The position numbers and the translations under genes are program-made. A DNA stretch of 64,000 nt from Antarctobacter heliothermus (lineage in GTDB: Bacteria > Pseudomonadota > Alphaproteobacteria > Rhodobacterales > Rhodobacteraceae): contig NZ_FZON01000009.1 in the NCBI RefSeq assembly GCF_900188425.1, forward strand, positions 52,687 to 116,686. The letters are read 5' to 3'. The notes under the pieces were generated by a model that did not search any database, was not told the DNA's origin, and saw nothing but the letters and a program-made list of their open reading frames with translations. The stretch's first letter is position 1; each line of letters starts with the position of its first letter. Of this stretch, positions 19,514 through 27,993 are shown one piece after another.

Positions 19514-20713
19514 TCAGCCCTTGGCGGTCTTGGCCAGATCGCGCGCCTGAGCCACCCATTCATCCCGAGTCGCCCGGCCCTTGAACCCTTCAAGGTTGTC
19601 ATCGACCCAAGCCAGTTCCCTGTCCGTCCAGGCCGCAACTTGATCGAAGTGATAGAACCCCAGTGAGTTCAGCAGCTTTTCAAGTTTTGGCCCGACACCC
19701 TTGATCTCCTTGAGATCGTCGGGTTTGCCGTCGCGTGCGGCGTCAAGCCCTGCAGGCTTTTCCCCGGACACGGAACCGGCGTAAGCAGAGTCGGCCTGTG
19801 ATGTCGGTGCCTCGTACCGCCAGATGCCCTTGCGCGCCGCCAATTCCGCCTGGCCCTCCAGACGTGTTGTCGGCTGGATCAGCGCATTCTGCACCTCGAC
19901 CGGGGCCTCGGCGATTTTCTCGGGAACCGGCTCTGGCTTGGCCTCTGCGGGCACATCGGTCTCTGGTGCCTTGGGCTGCTTGCGTTCCATGTCACGGGTG
20001 CCGGACTGATCGGTCCACGGCGCTGAAAGCGGCACCTCGGTCCCGTCAATCCGCTTGACCGTCTCACCGATGTCATGCGCGAACTGCGCGCTGGCGTTCA
20101 ACTTGATCGAGCCGTTGACGAAATCGGTCAGCGTGGTGATCCCCGACTTGGGTTCCGACGCAAAGCGACCGTTCTGCGGCCCCACCTGCGGCAGTTCCCC
20201 TCGGGCCAGCGCGTCCAGCAGCTCTCCCAGCCTTTCGGCGGTCAGATCCTCAAAGTAATCCTTGCCGATCTGGGCCATGGGCGCGTTGGCGCAGGCGCCA
20301 AGGCATTCAACCTCTTCCCAGCTGAACTTGCCATCCGCTGACAGCGCGTGCGGTTTTGCGGCGATCTTGTCACGGCACACCGCAATCAAATCCTCGGCCC
20401 CGCAGATCATGCAGGACGTCGTGCCGCAAATCTGAATATGGGCAATGGACCCAACGGGTTGCAGCTGGAACATGAAGTAGAAACTGGCCACTTCCAGCGC
20501 CCGGATATAGGCCATGCCCAGCATGTCCGCGACATGTTCGATCGCCGGACGGGTCAGCCAACCCTCTTGTTCCTGCGCGCGCCACAACAGCGGGATGATC
20601 GCGCTGGCCTGACGTCCAGCGGGATATTTGGTGATCTGCTCATGCGCCCAATCCAGGTTGGCGGGGGCAAAGGCAAAACTCTCGGGTTGCTCGGGGTGCA
20701 GTCGGCGCAGCAT
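19514..20713 (-). CDS. nuoE: NADH-quinone oxidoreductase subunit E with long HhH-containing C-terminal extension
   Basis: The first ~180 residues form the thioredoxin-like 24-kDa subunit of complex I, binding 2Fe-2S cluster N1a through C96, C101, C137 and C141 ([21 protein letters not shown]). A ~220-residue extension follows, against a usual total of 160-240. It contains one copy of the motif [16 protein letters not shown] (285-300) and a helix-hairpin-helix domain (332-394: [20 protein letters not shown], then [20 protein letters not shown]). The frame is continuous, so this is a natural fusion. The same extension modules are encoded separately by the next two genes. Confidence 0.95.
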   Translation of the reverse strand: MLRRLHPEQPESFAFAPANLDWAHEQITKYPAGRQASAIIPLLWRAQEQEGWLTRPAIEHVADMLGMAYIRALEVASFYFMFQLQPVGSIAHIQICGTTSCMICGAEDLIAVCRDKIAAKPHALSADGKFSWEEVECLGACANAPMAQIGKDYFEDLTAERLGELLDALARGELPQVGPQNGRFASEPKSGITTLTDFVNGSIKLNASAQFAHDIGETVKRIDGTEVPLSAPWTDQSGTRDMERKQPKAPETDVPAEAKPEPVPEKIAEAPVEVQNALIQPTTRLEGQAELAARKGIWRYEAPTSQADSAYAGSVSGEKPAGLDAARDGKPDDLKEIKGVGPKLEKLLNSLGFYHFDQVAAWTDRELAWVDDNLEGFKGRATRDEWVAQARDLAKTAKG

Positions 20714-20805
20714 GACTTTCGGCTTTCCGTCTTACGTCGGGCGCCGCCGGGCGGCACCCCCTTGGGTTACAACTTATCGTCTCCGGTCCCGCTGGACCGA
20801 TCACA

Positions 20806-21111
20806 TCAGGTCGCGGCGGCGGCAGGCGCGGGTGTCGGGGCGCAGGCGCCGGTCTTGATCCGCACACCGCCGTTGGACAGTGTCACCGCTTCTTCCTGCT
20901 CAACCTTGTATTGTGCAATGGTCACCAGCTTTTCGCGCGGCATCCCGGTTTGCAGTTCGACCGGCAGGTAATCGCTTTCATCCGCCAGATCGCAGCCAAT
21001 CGAGGCCACAGCAGCGTCAAAAGACAACAGATCTTCCTCGGTCACACCTTCGGGCAGGATACAGCCTGCAACAAGCACAGCCGCAACCAAGGCAAACGCG
21101 TTCTTCTTCAT
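20806..21111 (-). CDS. Small lipoprotein upstream of nuoE
   Basis: A 101-residue product with a lipobox (MKKNAFALVAAVLVAGC, acylated Cys17). The mature part starts ILPEGVTEEDLLSFDAAVAS, has two more cysteines (SIGCDLAD, TGACAPTP) and ends in a Pro/Ala tail. The start at 21111 is fixed by the lipoprotein signal. Family unknown. It sits in the nuoD-nuoE interval, 92 bases before nuoE. Confidence 0.72.
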   Translation of the reverse strand: MKKNAFALVAAVLVAGCILPEGVTEEDLLSFDAAVASIGCDLADESDYLPVELQTGMPREKLVTIAQYKVEQEEAVTLSNGGVRIKTGACAPTPAPAAAAT

Positions 21112-21167
21112 CCAGGTGTCCCTCACGTCACATCGCCGTTTTCCTGCGGCATCAATCCCCACCCGGC

Positions 21168-21728
21168 TTAAGGGCAGTCCAACAGCCGCGCCGTCCCGGC
21201 ATCGCGGTCGACAACAATCTGACCGTTCTTGACCAGCATCTCGGCCGCGTCTTCGGCCAGTTCACCGATTTCCTCGATGCCATCGGGCGTGAGCGGCCCT
21301 TTGTATCCGGTCAGCGTGGCCAGGTTGTCGGCCAGCACAGCCTGAAAATGGTCTTCGCCGTCACGGAAGTTCACCACGCAGTTGATGTCCTTCAGCGAGT
21401 CGATCACCGCAGGCATCAGAGTCTCGATCGGCATCCGCTCCAGCGCCTCGAGAAAGTCACCCTCATCGGTCAAATTCGCCATCCGCGCCTTGGACGCCTT
21501 GGCCGCCGCCTCGGGGCCAAGGACGGGCACACAGGTCTCCATAAAGAGATAGGCGTCGTCCGGTCCCTCGTCGAGTTCGCAGTAAAAGATGTGGCGGCCG
21601 CTTTCGATGATCAGGCCGTCGTCGAAGACACCCTTGATCTCATAGCTGAACCGCTCATTGAACTCTGGCAGATCCTGCGCCAGCGCAGGGACTGCAACCA
21701 GTGAAAGCAGGACCAGCCAAGGTTTCAT
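21168..21728 (-). CDS. Secreted hypothetical protein downstream of nuoD
   Basis: A 186-residue product with a signal peptide ([18 protein letters not shown]). The mature part contains [33 protein letters not shown] and a C-terminal ARLLDCP. Three cysteines in an exported protein suggest a disulphide. ATG at 21728 overlaps the nuoD stop (ATGA), so translation is probably coupled to nuoD. Family unknown. Confidence 0.72.
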   Translation of the reverse strand: MKPWLVLLSLVAVPALAQDLPEFNERFSYEIKGVFDDGLIIESGRHIFYCELDEGPDDAYLFMETCVPVLGPEAAAKASKARMANLTDEGDFLEALERMPIETLMPAVIDSLKDINCVVNFRDGEDHFQAVLADNLATLTGYKGPLTPDGIEEIGELAEDAAEMLVKNGQIVVDRDAGTARLLDCP

Positions 21729-22945
21729 CTGTCGATCTCCCCGAAAACCACATCCATCGTGCCGATGATCGCCGCCACGTCGGCCAGCTGGTGGCCCTTG
21801 GCGACATGGTCCATCGCTTGCAAATGCAGATAACCCGGAGCGCGGATCTTGGCGCGGTAGGGTTTGTTGCTGCCATCGGCCACAAGGTACACACCAAATT
21901 CGCCCTTGGGCGCCTCGACGGCGGCGTATACCTCGCCCGCGGGGACGTGAAAGCCCTCGGTATACAGCTTGAAGTGGTGGATCAGCGCCTCCATCGAGCG
22001 CTTCATCTCACCGCGTTTGGGCGGGGTGATCTTGCCACGGGCCACAATCTCGCCCTGCCCTTCGGGCGCGCGAAGCTTCTCGATCGCCTGCTGCATGATC
22101 TTCAGCGACTGGCGCATTTCCTCCATGCGGACAAGGTAACGGTCATAGCAGTCGCCGTTCTTGCCCACCGGGATCTGGAATTCAAACTCGTCGTAGCATT
22201 CGTAGGGCTGCGCGCGGCGCAGATCCCATGCCAGGCCGGACCCCCGCACCATGACGCCGGAAAAGCCCCATTCGTTGATTTCTTCCTCATTCACGACGCC
22301 AATGTCGGCGTTGCGCTGTTTGAAGATGCGGTTTTCGGTCAGCAACCCGTCGATATCCGCCAGAACGCGCGGGAAATCCTTGGTCCATTCCTCAATATCG
22401 TCGATCAGCTCGGGCGGCAGATCCTGATGGACACCGCCGGGACGGAAATAGGCCGAGTGCAGACGCGCGCCGCAGGCCCGCTCATAGAAAACCATCAGCT
22501 TTTCGCGCTCTTCGAAGCCCCACAGCGGCGGCGTCAGAGCGCCCACGTCCATGGCCTGCGTGGTCACGTTCAGCAGGTGGTTCAGGATGCGGCCGATTTC
22601 CGAATACAGCACCCGGATCAGCGAGGCGCGGCGCGGCACAGGCGTGCCGGTCAGCTTTTCGATCGCCAGACACCAGGCGTGTTCCTGGTTCATCGGGGCC
22701 ACGTAATCCAGCCGGTCGAAATAGGGCAGGTTCTGCAGGTAAGTCCGGCTTTCCATCAGCTTTTCGGTGCCACGGTGCAGCAGGCCGATATGCGGATCGC
22801 AGCGTTCGACGATCTCGCCGTCCAGCTCCAGCACCAGACGCAACACGCCGTGTGCCGCCGGGTGCTGCGGGCCAAAGTTGATGTTGAAATTGCGGATTTT
22901 CTGCTCGCCCGTCAGGGCGTCTTCGAAACCTTTGGAGCCGTCCAT
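21725..22945 (-). CDS. nuoD: NADH-quinone oxidoreductase subunit D
   Basis: The 49-kDa quinone-site subunit of complex I (406 residues; separate from NuoC, unlike the fused E. coli protein). [20 protein letters not shown] and [20 protein letters not shown] carry the quinone-pocket histidine region, and PGGVHQDLP and the terminal DVVFGEIDR are family signatures. The frame opens further upstream to 23179, but the ATG at 22945 shares its A with the stop of a 41-residue ORF (TAATG) and gives the normal N-terminus [15 protein letters not shown]. Confidence 0.97.
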   Translation of the reverse strand: MDGSKGFEDALTGEQKIRNFNINFGPQHPAAHGVLRLVLELDGEIVERCDPHIGLLHRGTEKLMESRTYLQNLPYFDRLDYVAPMNQEHAWCLAIEKLTGTPVPRRASLIRVLYSEIGRILNHLLNVTTQAMDVGALTPPLWGFEEREKLMVFYERACGARLHSAYFRPGGVHQDLPPELIDDIEEWTKDFPRVLADIDGLLTENRIFKQRNADIGVVNEEEINEWGFSGVMVRGSGLAWDLRRAQPYECYDEFEFQIPVGKNGDCYDRYLVRMEEMRQSLKIMQQAIEKLRAPEGQGEIVARGKITPPKRGEMKRSMEALIHHFKLYTEGFHVPAGEVYAAVEAPKGEFGVYLVADGSNKPYRAKIRAPGYLHLQAMDHVAKGHQLADVAAIIGTMDVVFGEIDR

Positions 22946-23070
22946 TATTTCGTCCCCTTTTTCGCGCAAGTCGCGGTCACACGCGCCATATTCAATTGGC
23001 GCATCAGCACAGGCAACAGCATCAGCGGCCCGAACAGGGCCAGCCAAAACCCGTTCAGCAACGCGCTCAT
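22945..23070 (-). CDS. 41-residue membrane microprotein between nuoC and nuoD
   Basis: A short frame fills the nuoC-nuoD gap exactly. Its ATG overlaps the nuoC stop by four bases (ATGA), and its TAA stop overlaps the nuoD ATG (TAATG). The product begins [20 protein letters not shown], so it has one hydrophobic helix of about 20 residues, followed by a basic tail ending CAKKGTK. The exact coupling on both sides argues strongly for a translated gene that standard length cut-offs would miss. Function unknown; a single-helix companion of complex I or its assembly is the simplest idea. Confidence 0.7.
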   Translation of the reverse strand: MSALLNGFWLALFGPLMLLPVLMRQLNMARVTATCAKKGTK

Positions 23071-23678
23071 CCCTTGGCCTCGTCTGACTTCTCATCACCG
23101 GGCAGCACATATTGCGCGCCTTCCCACGGGGACATGAAATCGAACTGGCGGTATTCCTGCACCAGCGACACGGGCTCATAGACGACGCGCTTTTGCTCTT
23201 CGTCGTAGCGGACCTCGGTGTAGCCGGTGGTCGGGAAATCCTTGCGCAGCGGATAGCCGCGGAACCCGTAGTCCGTCAGGATGCGGCGCAGGTCCGGGTG
23301 GCCGGAAAACAGGATACCGAACATGTCGAACACTTCGCGTTCGAACCAGTTGGCGCTGGGGTGTACCGTCACAACAGATGGCACCATCTCATCCTCACGG
23401 ATGCTGACCCGCAGGCGGATACGGTGGTTTTGGTACATCGACAAAAAGTGATAGACCACGTCGAACCGCTTGGGCCGCGCGGGATAGTCCACCGCCGTGA
23501 TGTCCACCAGCGTCGAGAACTTGCAGGTCGGATCGGTCTTGAGGAACTCGACAAAGCCGCGAATGTTCGACGGTGCCACATCGACGTTCAGTTCGTCATG
23601 GGTGACGTCCCAGCCGATCACACAGTCGGGGCGCTTGCTCTCGATATGGCCGCCCAGTTCCTTGAGTGCGTCTGTCAT
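23067..23678 (-). CDS. nuoC: NADH-quinone oxidoreductase subunit C
   Basis: The 30-kDa subunit of complex I (203 residues). [20 protein letters not shown] followed by [17 protein letters not shown] is the NuoC signature, and VTVHPSANW precedes it. It has the separate (non-fused) form typical of alphaproteobacteria. The ATG at 23678 follows AAGGGGAAATCC; the open frame upstream overlaps nuoB and was rejected. Confidence 0.97.
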   Translation of the reverse strand: MTDALKELGGHIESKRPDCVIGWDVTHDELNVDVAPSNIRGFVEFLKTDPTCKFSTLVDITAVDYPARPKRFDVVYHFLSMYQNHRIRLRVSIREDEMVPSVVTVHPSANWFEREVFDMFGILFSGHPDLRRILTDYGFRGYPLRKDFPTTGYTEVRYDEEQKRVVYEPVSLVQEYRQFDFMSPWEGAQYVLPGDEKSDEAKG

Positions 23679-23688
23679 GGATTTCCCC

Positions 23689-24222
23689 TTAGCGGACCAG
23701 CGTGCCGGTGCGGCGGATCTTTTTCTGCAGCGCGAGGATGCCGTAAACCAGCGCCTCTGCCGTCGGCGGGCAGCCGGGCACATAGATATCCACGGGCACA
23801 ACGCGGTCACAGCCACGCACAACGCTGTAGGAATAGTGGTAATAGCCACCGCCGTTGGCGCAGGACCCCATCGAGATCACATAGCGCGGTTCCGGCATCT
23901 GGTCGTAAACCTTGCGCAGCGCCGGGGCCATCTTGTTGGTCAGCGTACCGGCGACGATCATCACGTCCGACTGGCGCGGGCTGGCGCGCGGGGCAAAGCC
24001 GAACCGTTCGACATCATAACGCGGCATTGCGGTGTGCATCATCTCAACCGCGCAGCAGGCCAGACCAAAGGTCATCCAGTGCAGCGACCCGGTGCGCGCC
24101 CAGTTGATGATATCCTCGGTCGAGGTCAGCAGGAAGCCTTTGTCCTGCAACTCACGGTTCAGGGTCTGGGTGGCCACCTCGCGGTCAGGCCCCGCAGTGT
24201 TCGCCCCGGTCATCACTCCCAT
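23689..24222 (-). CDS. nuoB: NADH-quinone oxidoreductase subunit B, cluster N2
   Basis: PSST-type subunit (177 residues from this start) that carries the terminal 4Fe-4S cluster N2 through C56, C57, C121 and C151 ([39 protein letters not shown]). The ATG at 24222 has AGGGG with 7-base spacing and lies inside the end of nuoA. A second ATG at 24213 would start exactly on the nuoA stop (TGATG) and give MTGANTAG; either is possible. Confidence 0.96.
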   Translation of the reverse strand: MGVMTGANTAGPDREVATQTLNRELQDKGFLLTSTEDIINWARTGSLHWMTFGLACCAVEMMHTAMPRYDVERFGFAPRASPRQSDVMIVAGTLTNKMAPALRKVYDQMPEPRYVISMGSCANGGGYYHYSYSVVRGCDRVVPVDIYVPGCPPTAEALVYGILALQKKIRRTGTLVR

Positions 24223-24578
24223 TCGAGCGCCCCTTTCTTCCATTCGTAGGCAAAGCCGATTGTCAGCACGCCCAGAAACACCATCATCGACCAAAAGCCC
24301 AGCATCGACACATCCTTGAACGCCACTGCCCATGGGAACAGAAAGGCAATCTCAAGGTCGAAGATGATGAACAGGATCGAGACAAGGTAGAACCGGACGT
24401 CGAACTTCATCCGCGCATCGTCGAATGCGTTGAACCCGCATTCGTAGGCAGAGACCTTTTCGGGGTCCGGGTTGCGCACGGCGATCAACACCGCGGCAAG
24501 GATCAGAACAATGCCTAGACCGATGGCAATGGCCAGAAAGACAAGGATGGGAAGGTATTCCCGCAGCATCTCTTCCAA
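24213..24578 (-). CDS. nuoA: NADH-quinone oxidoreductase subunit A
   Basis: Three-helix membrane subunit of complex I (121 residues), first gene of the operon. [20 protein letters not shown] is the conserved loop with the cysteine that reports the active/deactive state in mitochondria, and [20 protein letters not shown] is helix 2. The best start is TTG at 24578, because AAGGAG stands 7 bases upstream; an in-frame ATG at 24569 would remove MEE and has poor spacing. Confidence 0.96.
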   Translation of the reverse strand: MEEMLREYLPILVFLAIAIGLGIVLILAAVLIAVRNPDPEKVSAYECGFNAFDDARMKFDVRFYLVSILFIIFDLEIAFLFPWAVAFKDVSMLGFWSMMVFLGVLTIGFAYEWKKGALEWE

Positions 24579-24585
24579 GACGTGG

Positions 24586-24591
24586 CTCCTT
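24586..24591 (-). promoter_or_regulatory. Ribosome-binding site that selects the TTG start of nuoA
   Basis: AAGGAG on the minus strand with 7-base spacing to TTG at 24578. The next ATG (24569) would have 16-base spacing. This decides for the TTG start. Confidence 0.7.
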
Positions 24592-24625
24592 CAGGGATCG
24601 GGCGCATGGGCGCTTGGCTTACTGT

Positions 24626-24654
24626 CCCATATAACCGCCTCCGGGCAGGGTCAA
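24626..24654 (-). promoter_or_regulatory. Candidate sigma-70 promoter of the nuo operon
   Basis: TTGACC (24654-24649), a 17-base spacer, then TATGGG (24631-24626), about 40 bases upstream of the nuoA ribosome-binding site. The -35 box is good and the -10 box is weak. Confidence 0.35.
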
Positions 24655-24935
24655 CACGGCCCGAAAGCATTCAAATCCCTGCGATTAAACGCAATTCGCT
24701 GGACCCCCAAGATTTTCCTTTATTGACAATGGGATGCGGTCACTGCCCAAAAGATCCGCTGACCAATCCCGCGCCCAAGCGTCGCGCCCGTGACCCTGAC
24801 AGCGCCCGGCTTGGTCTGCACCGTCCAAGCCGACAGAGTCGGCTTCCGCGTCAACGGCACGCCTCTCCAGGCGCAGGGCCTGACAGAGGGGGAGCGGGCG
24901 GGCGATGGGTCCCAAAGGGCCCGAGTCCCGTCCCC

Positions 24936-25316
24936 TCATCGAATGGTGGAAATCATCACATAGCCCGCCATTCCCGCCATCACCAGGATCACCGGGAACC
25001 AGACCGCGCGCTCTTTTGCAGAGGGTGTTATCCCGTTCAGAACCGCGCTGATTGCGCTCACCGCCAGCGCCACCCACCCGGTCCAGCGCGGCCAGTCCAT
25101 GCCCGGAAAGCCCGCCGCCGACAACACCGCAAGCGCCTGAAAAAGGAGCACAAAAATAGAAAGCCCTGCCACGATCCGCCCGGGCAACGGCAACCGCCCC
25201 GGATGCTGCCCGCCTTGCGTCCAACGCCCAAGGGGCGCGCCACCGATCAGCGCAATTTGGAAAAAGACAATGGCCATGCAGGCTGTGGCATAAAGATGGG
25301 CAATCTGGATCAGCAT
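24936..25316 (-). CDS. Four-helix membrane protein at the end of the liu operon
   Basis: A 126-residue product with about four hydrophobic helices (starting IAHLYATACMAIVFFQIALI and ending WFPVILVMAGMAGYVMI). The ATG at 25316 follows GCGAGGGTGAC. Family not recognised. It lies 152 bases after liuC on the same strand and may be co-transcribed, or may be independent. Confidence 0.65.
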   Translation of the reverse strand: MLIQIAHLYATACMAIVFFQIALIGGAPLGRWTQGGQHPGRLPLPGRIVAGLSIFVLLFQALAVLSAAGFPGMDWPRWTGWVALAVSAISAVLNGITPSAKERAVWFPVILVMAGMAGYVMISTIR

Positions 25317-25468
25317 GTCACCCTCGCCAAGTCTTGTCTTTGGATCATACCGCACCCCGGGTTGCTCCACCACATGACCACTCGCACCGGGAGACGCGAC
25401 CGCATGCCCTGCCCCCCGTTACTGGCCCCGTCTCTGGCCCCGTCTCTGGCCCCAATCAACGGATGGCG

Positions 25469-26245
25469 TCAGGCCCAAGGGGTCGGGCGCTTGTCGAAAA
25501 AGGCGGCGATTCCTTGCCGTGCCTCATCGGTTTCCCAACGGTCTGCCAGCGCATCAATCGCCCCGTCAACGGACTCTGCGGAAACCTCGCCCGCCAACCG
25601 GCGCAACAGCGCCTTGGCGTCCCGCACAGCGCCGGGCGCACAGGCCAGATAGGGGGCCACTTCGGCCTCGACCGCCGCGTCCAGCGCCTCTGCTGCCGCG
25701 ACCCGGTTCACCAGACCCAGCCGCACGGCCTCCTGCGCGCCGAACAGCCGGGCGTTCATGAACACTTCCTGCGCATTCCGCGCGCCCATGCGGTGGATCA
25801 CATAAGGACCGATATTGGCCGGGATCAGCCCCAGTTTCACTTCGGTCAGGCCAAATTTCGCCGCGTCCGCGGCCACCGCCACGTCACAGACCGAAATCAA
25901 CCCCAGACCGCCACCAAAGGCGTTGCCCTGCACCCGCCCGATCAGCGGCTGCGGCAGCGCGTACAGCGCCCCCAGCGCCGTGGCGATACGCGCCGATTCA
26001 ACCCGCCGGGTGGCGCTGTCCATCTCGAACTGCGCCTGCATCCAGGCCAGATCGCCCCCGGCGCAGAAACTGTGCCCCTCGGCGGACAGCACCACAACGC
26101 GCACCGCGTCGTCAGCCGCCAAATCCTTTGCCGCCGCCTCCAGTTCCGTCATCATTTGCGCCGACAACGCATTGTGCTTGTCCGCGCGGCATAGCCGGAT
26201 CTCCGCAACTCCACGCCCGTCGCGGCGCACCTCGATGAATTCCAT
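25469..26245 (-). CDS. liuC: Methylglutaconyl-CoA hydratase (enoyl-CoA hydratase family)
   Basis: Crotonase-fold protein (258 residues) that would hydrate 3-methylglutaconyl-CoA to HMG-CoA in leucine breakdown. The oxyanion-hole motifs are EGHSFCAGGDLAWM and VQGNAFGGGLGLISVCDVAV, and LTEVKLGLIPANIGPYV follows. The family alone does not give the substrate; the call rests on neighbours, which encode the carboxylase that makes its substrate and the lyase that uses its product. The start at 26245 gives the usual MEFIEVRRDGRGVAEI. Confidence 0.88.
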   Translation of the reverse strand: MEFIEVRRDGRGVAEIRLCRADKHNALSAQMMTELEAAAKDLAADDAVRVVVLSAEGHSFCAGGDLAWMQAQFEMDSATRRVESARIATALGALYALPQPLIGRVQGNAFGGGLGLISVCDVAVAADAAKFGLTEVKLGLIPANIGPYVIHRMGARNAQEVFMNARLFGAQEAVRLGLVNRVAAAEALDAAVEAEVAPYLACAPGAVRDAKALLRRLAGEVSAESVDGAIDALADRWETDEARQGIAAFFDKRPTPWA

Positions 26246-26334
26246 ACCGTCCCTCGTTGTCTTCCACCCGCCGCAGCAAGCTGATCCGAAACCATTGCTC
26301 ACAGGCGGCCCAACCCTTTTCAGCCCGGCCCCCT

Positions 26335-27189
26335 TCAGCCCACCCGCATCGCCCGCGCCATCTCCGCCCCGCGCGCCAGCACCGCCGGGTCCAGCCCGGT
26401 CGTGAAACCGCGTGCCTCAAGATGCGCCTGTACCGCCTCGGTGGCCACATTGCCCGCCGCCCCCGGCGCATAGGGACAGCCCCCCAAACCGCCGACGGCA
26501 GCGTCAAACACCCGAACCCCCCGCGCCAACGCCACATCGATGTTCGCCAAGGCCCGGCCAGAGGTGTCGTGAAAATGCCCGGCAAGTCGCGCCGCCGGCA
26601 ACTCCTGCAACACCGCGTCCAGCATGGCCTCCACCGCCTCCGGACGGCCCTGCCCAATGGTGTCGCCCAATGACACCTCGTAACAGCCCATGTCGCGCAA
26701 AGCCGCAACAACCCGCGCCACCGCGGCAGGTGCCACAGAGCCATCATAGGGGCACTCCACAACGCAGGACACATAGCCCCGCACCGGCAACCCTGCTTCC
26801 CGCGCCGCCTCGGCCACCGGCACAAACCGCGCCAACCCCTCATCGACCGACGCGTTGATATTGGCCTTTGAGAACCCCTCAGAGGCGGCACCAAACACCG
26901 CAACCTCATCCGCCTTTGCCGCCAAGGCCCGCTCCAAACCCTTCAGGTTCGGCGTCAACGCCGCGTAGGACACCCCCGCCGCACGGGTGATCCCGGCCAG
27001 AACTTCACCGGAATCCGCCATCTGCGGCACCCATTTCGGACTGACAAAAGACGCGCACTCAATGCGCCGAAACCCGGCCCCTGACAGCAGGTCAACCAGC
27101 GCCACCTTCTCCGCCGTCGGAATCGCGCGCTTTTCGTTCTGCAGACCGTCGCGCGGCCCGACCTCAAAGATCTCGACGTAATCCGCCAT
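26335..27189 (-). CDS. mvaB: Hydroxymethylglutaryl-CoA lyase
   Basis: TIM-barrel lyase (284 residues) that splits HMG-CoA into acetyl-CoA and acetoacetate, the last step of the leucine pathway. EVGPRDGLQNEK (about 9-20) is the HMGL-like signature with the catalytic Arg and Asp, and AVGGLGGCPYAPGAAGNVAT carries the conserved catalytic cysteine. The ATG at 27189 was chosen because the frame upstream lies in repeat copy B. Confidence 0.94.
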   Translation of the reverse strand: MADYVEIFEVGPRDGLQNEKRAIPTAEKVALVDLLSGAGFRRIECASFVSPKWVPQMADSGEVLAGITRAAGVSYAALTPNLKGLERALAAKADEVAVFGAASEGFSKANINASVDEGLARFVPVAEAAREAGLPVRGYVSCVVECPYDGSVAPAAVARVVAALRDMGCYEVSLGDTIGQGRPEAVEAMLDAVLQELPAARLAGHFHDTSGRALANIDVALARGVRVFDAAVGGLGGCPYAPGAAGNVATEAVQAHLEARGFTTGLDPAVLARGAEMARAMRVG

Positions 27190-27202
27190 CACACACCCCC
27201 GG

Positions 27203-27283
27203 TTTCTTCTGTCCAAAAATATCCAAAACCCCCGAGCACTCCGCCGCAGGCGGGGCGCGAGACAAACAGCGCGCCGCAGGCGC
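27203..27283 (-). repeat. Hairpin plus AGAAGAAA composite element, copy B
   Basis: On the minus strand, two short GC hairpins (GCGCCTGCGGCGC at 27283-27271 and CCGCCTGCGGCGG at 27253-27241) are followed by GGATATTTTT-GGAC-AGAAGAAA (27224-27203), ending 13 bases before the mvaB ATG. Same layout as copy A. Confidence 0.7.
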
Positions 27284-27306
27284 ACAATTGGATCACGCCT
27301 GCAGCC

Positions 27307-27993
27307 CTACGCCTCGGGCACCGGGTAGAAATCCTTGTCGTAAAACCGCTGCGGCCCCTCGCGCGCCACCGCCCGTCGGTTCGCCTCCCGCGCCTCGATG
27401 CGCGCCTTGTAGGCGGCGACACGCGGAAAGGCGTCCAGCCGGACATAATACGGCACAGCGAACAGGTTGAACCCCATCATCACGTCCGCCGCCGAAAACC
27501 CCGATGGCAACAGCCAGTCCCGTTCGCCCAGCCGGTCCTCGATCCCCTGCAAGGTCTGGCGCAGCCGCGCCACGTTCAGTTTGACCACGATGGGTGACGG
27601 TTTCGCAGGCGGTCGCAGAAACACCATCATCAGGTTGAGCTGTTCCACAAGGCTGGCCTGCGTTTCGGCATAGTGAATCCATTGCAGATAGGCAGGCCGC
27701 TCCGGATCGCCGGGCCCGCGGCCCAACTCCGGCGCATAGGTTTCCACCATGTATTGAACGATCGCGCCGCTCTCGCTCATCTCCAGACCGTCAATCTCGA
27801 TCGCCGGGATGCGCACAGCCGGTGAGATCCGGCCCAGATCGCTCTCGCGCATCTCCTTGGTGCCGATCCGGTGTTCGACAATCTCCAGCCCGCCAAAGCG
27901 GTTCAGCCCGATTTCCTCCAACAACCACAGCACGCGGAACGACCGTCCGTATTGCACATGATGCAGCGTCACATTCGGTTTGGCACCGCTCAT
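27307..27993 (-). CDS. Glutathione S-transferase family protein
   Basis: Cytosolic GST fold (228 residues): thioredoxin-like N-terminal part with HVQYGRSFRVLWLLEEIGL and IPAIEIDGLEMSESGAIVQY (glutathione-binding cis-Pro and ES motif), then an all-helical C-terminal domain (GFSAADVMMGFNLFAVPYYV). ATG at 27993 overlaps the end of the carboxylase alpha-subunit gene by four bases. Substrate unknown; in this operon it may deal with reactive enoyl-CoA by-products, which is speculation. Confidence 0.88.
   Translation of the reverse strand: MSGAKPNVTLHHVQYGRSFRVLWLLEEIGLNRFGGLEIVEHRIGTKEMRESDLGRISPAVRIPAIEIDGLEMSESGAIVQYMVETYAPELGRGPGDPERPAYLQWIHYAETQASLVEQLNLMMVFLRPPAKPSPIVVKLNVARLRQTLQGIEDRLGERDWLLPSGFSAADVMMGFNLFAVPYYVRLDAFPRVAAYKARIEAREANRRAVAREGPQRFYDKDFYPVPEA

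Larger units (their letters stand above)
24579..24935. other. Intergenic leader region between the liu operon end and nuoA
   Basis: A 357-base stretch without a convincing gene. It contains the candidate nuo promoter and ribosome-binding site at its nuoA end and a lower-GC segment at 24.66-24.73 kb, which is typical of a promoter region. No clear terminator for the upstream operon was seen. Confidence 0.5.

Noticed and set aside
19514..20713. NuoE extension as an assembly artefact joining two genes
   Set aside because: The frame is continuous with coding-like composition, and the linker resembles the linkers of the two paralogues; there is no internal start with a ribosome-binding site.
22946..23179. 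Upstream extension of nuoD to 23179
   Set aside because: It runs through the 41-residue ORF and into nuoC; the ATG at 22945 gives the standard N-terminus.
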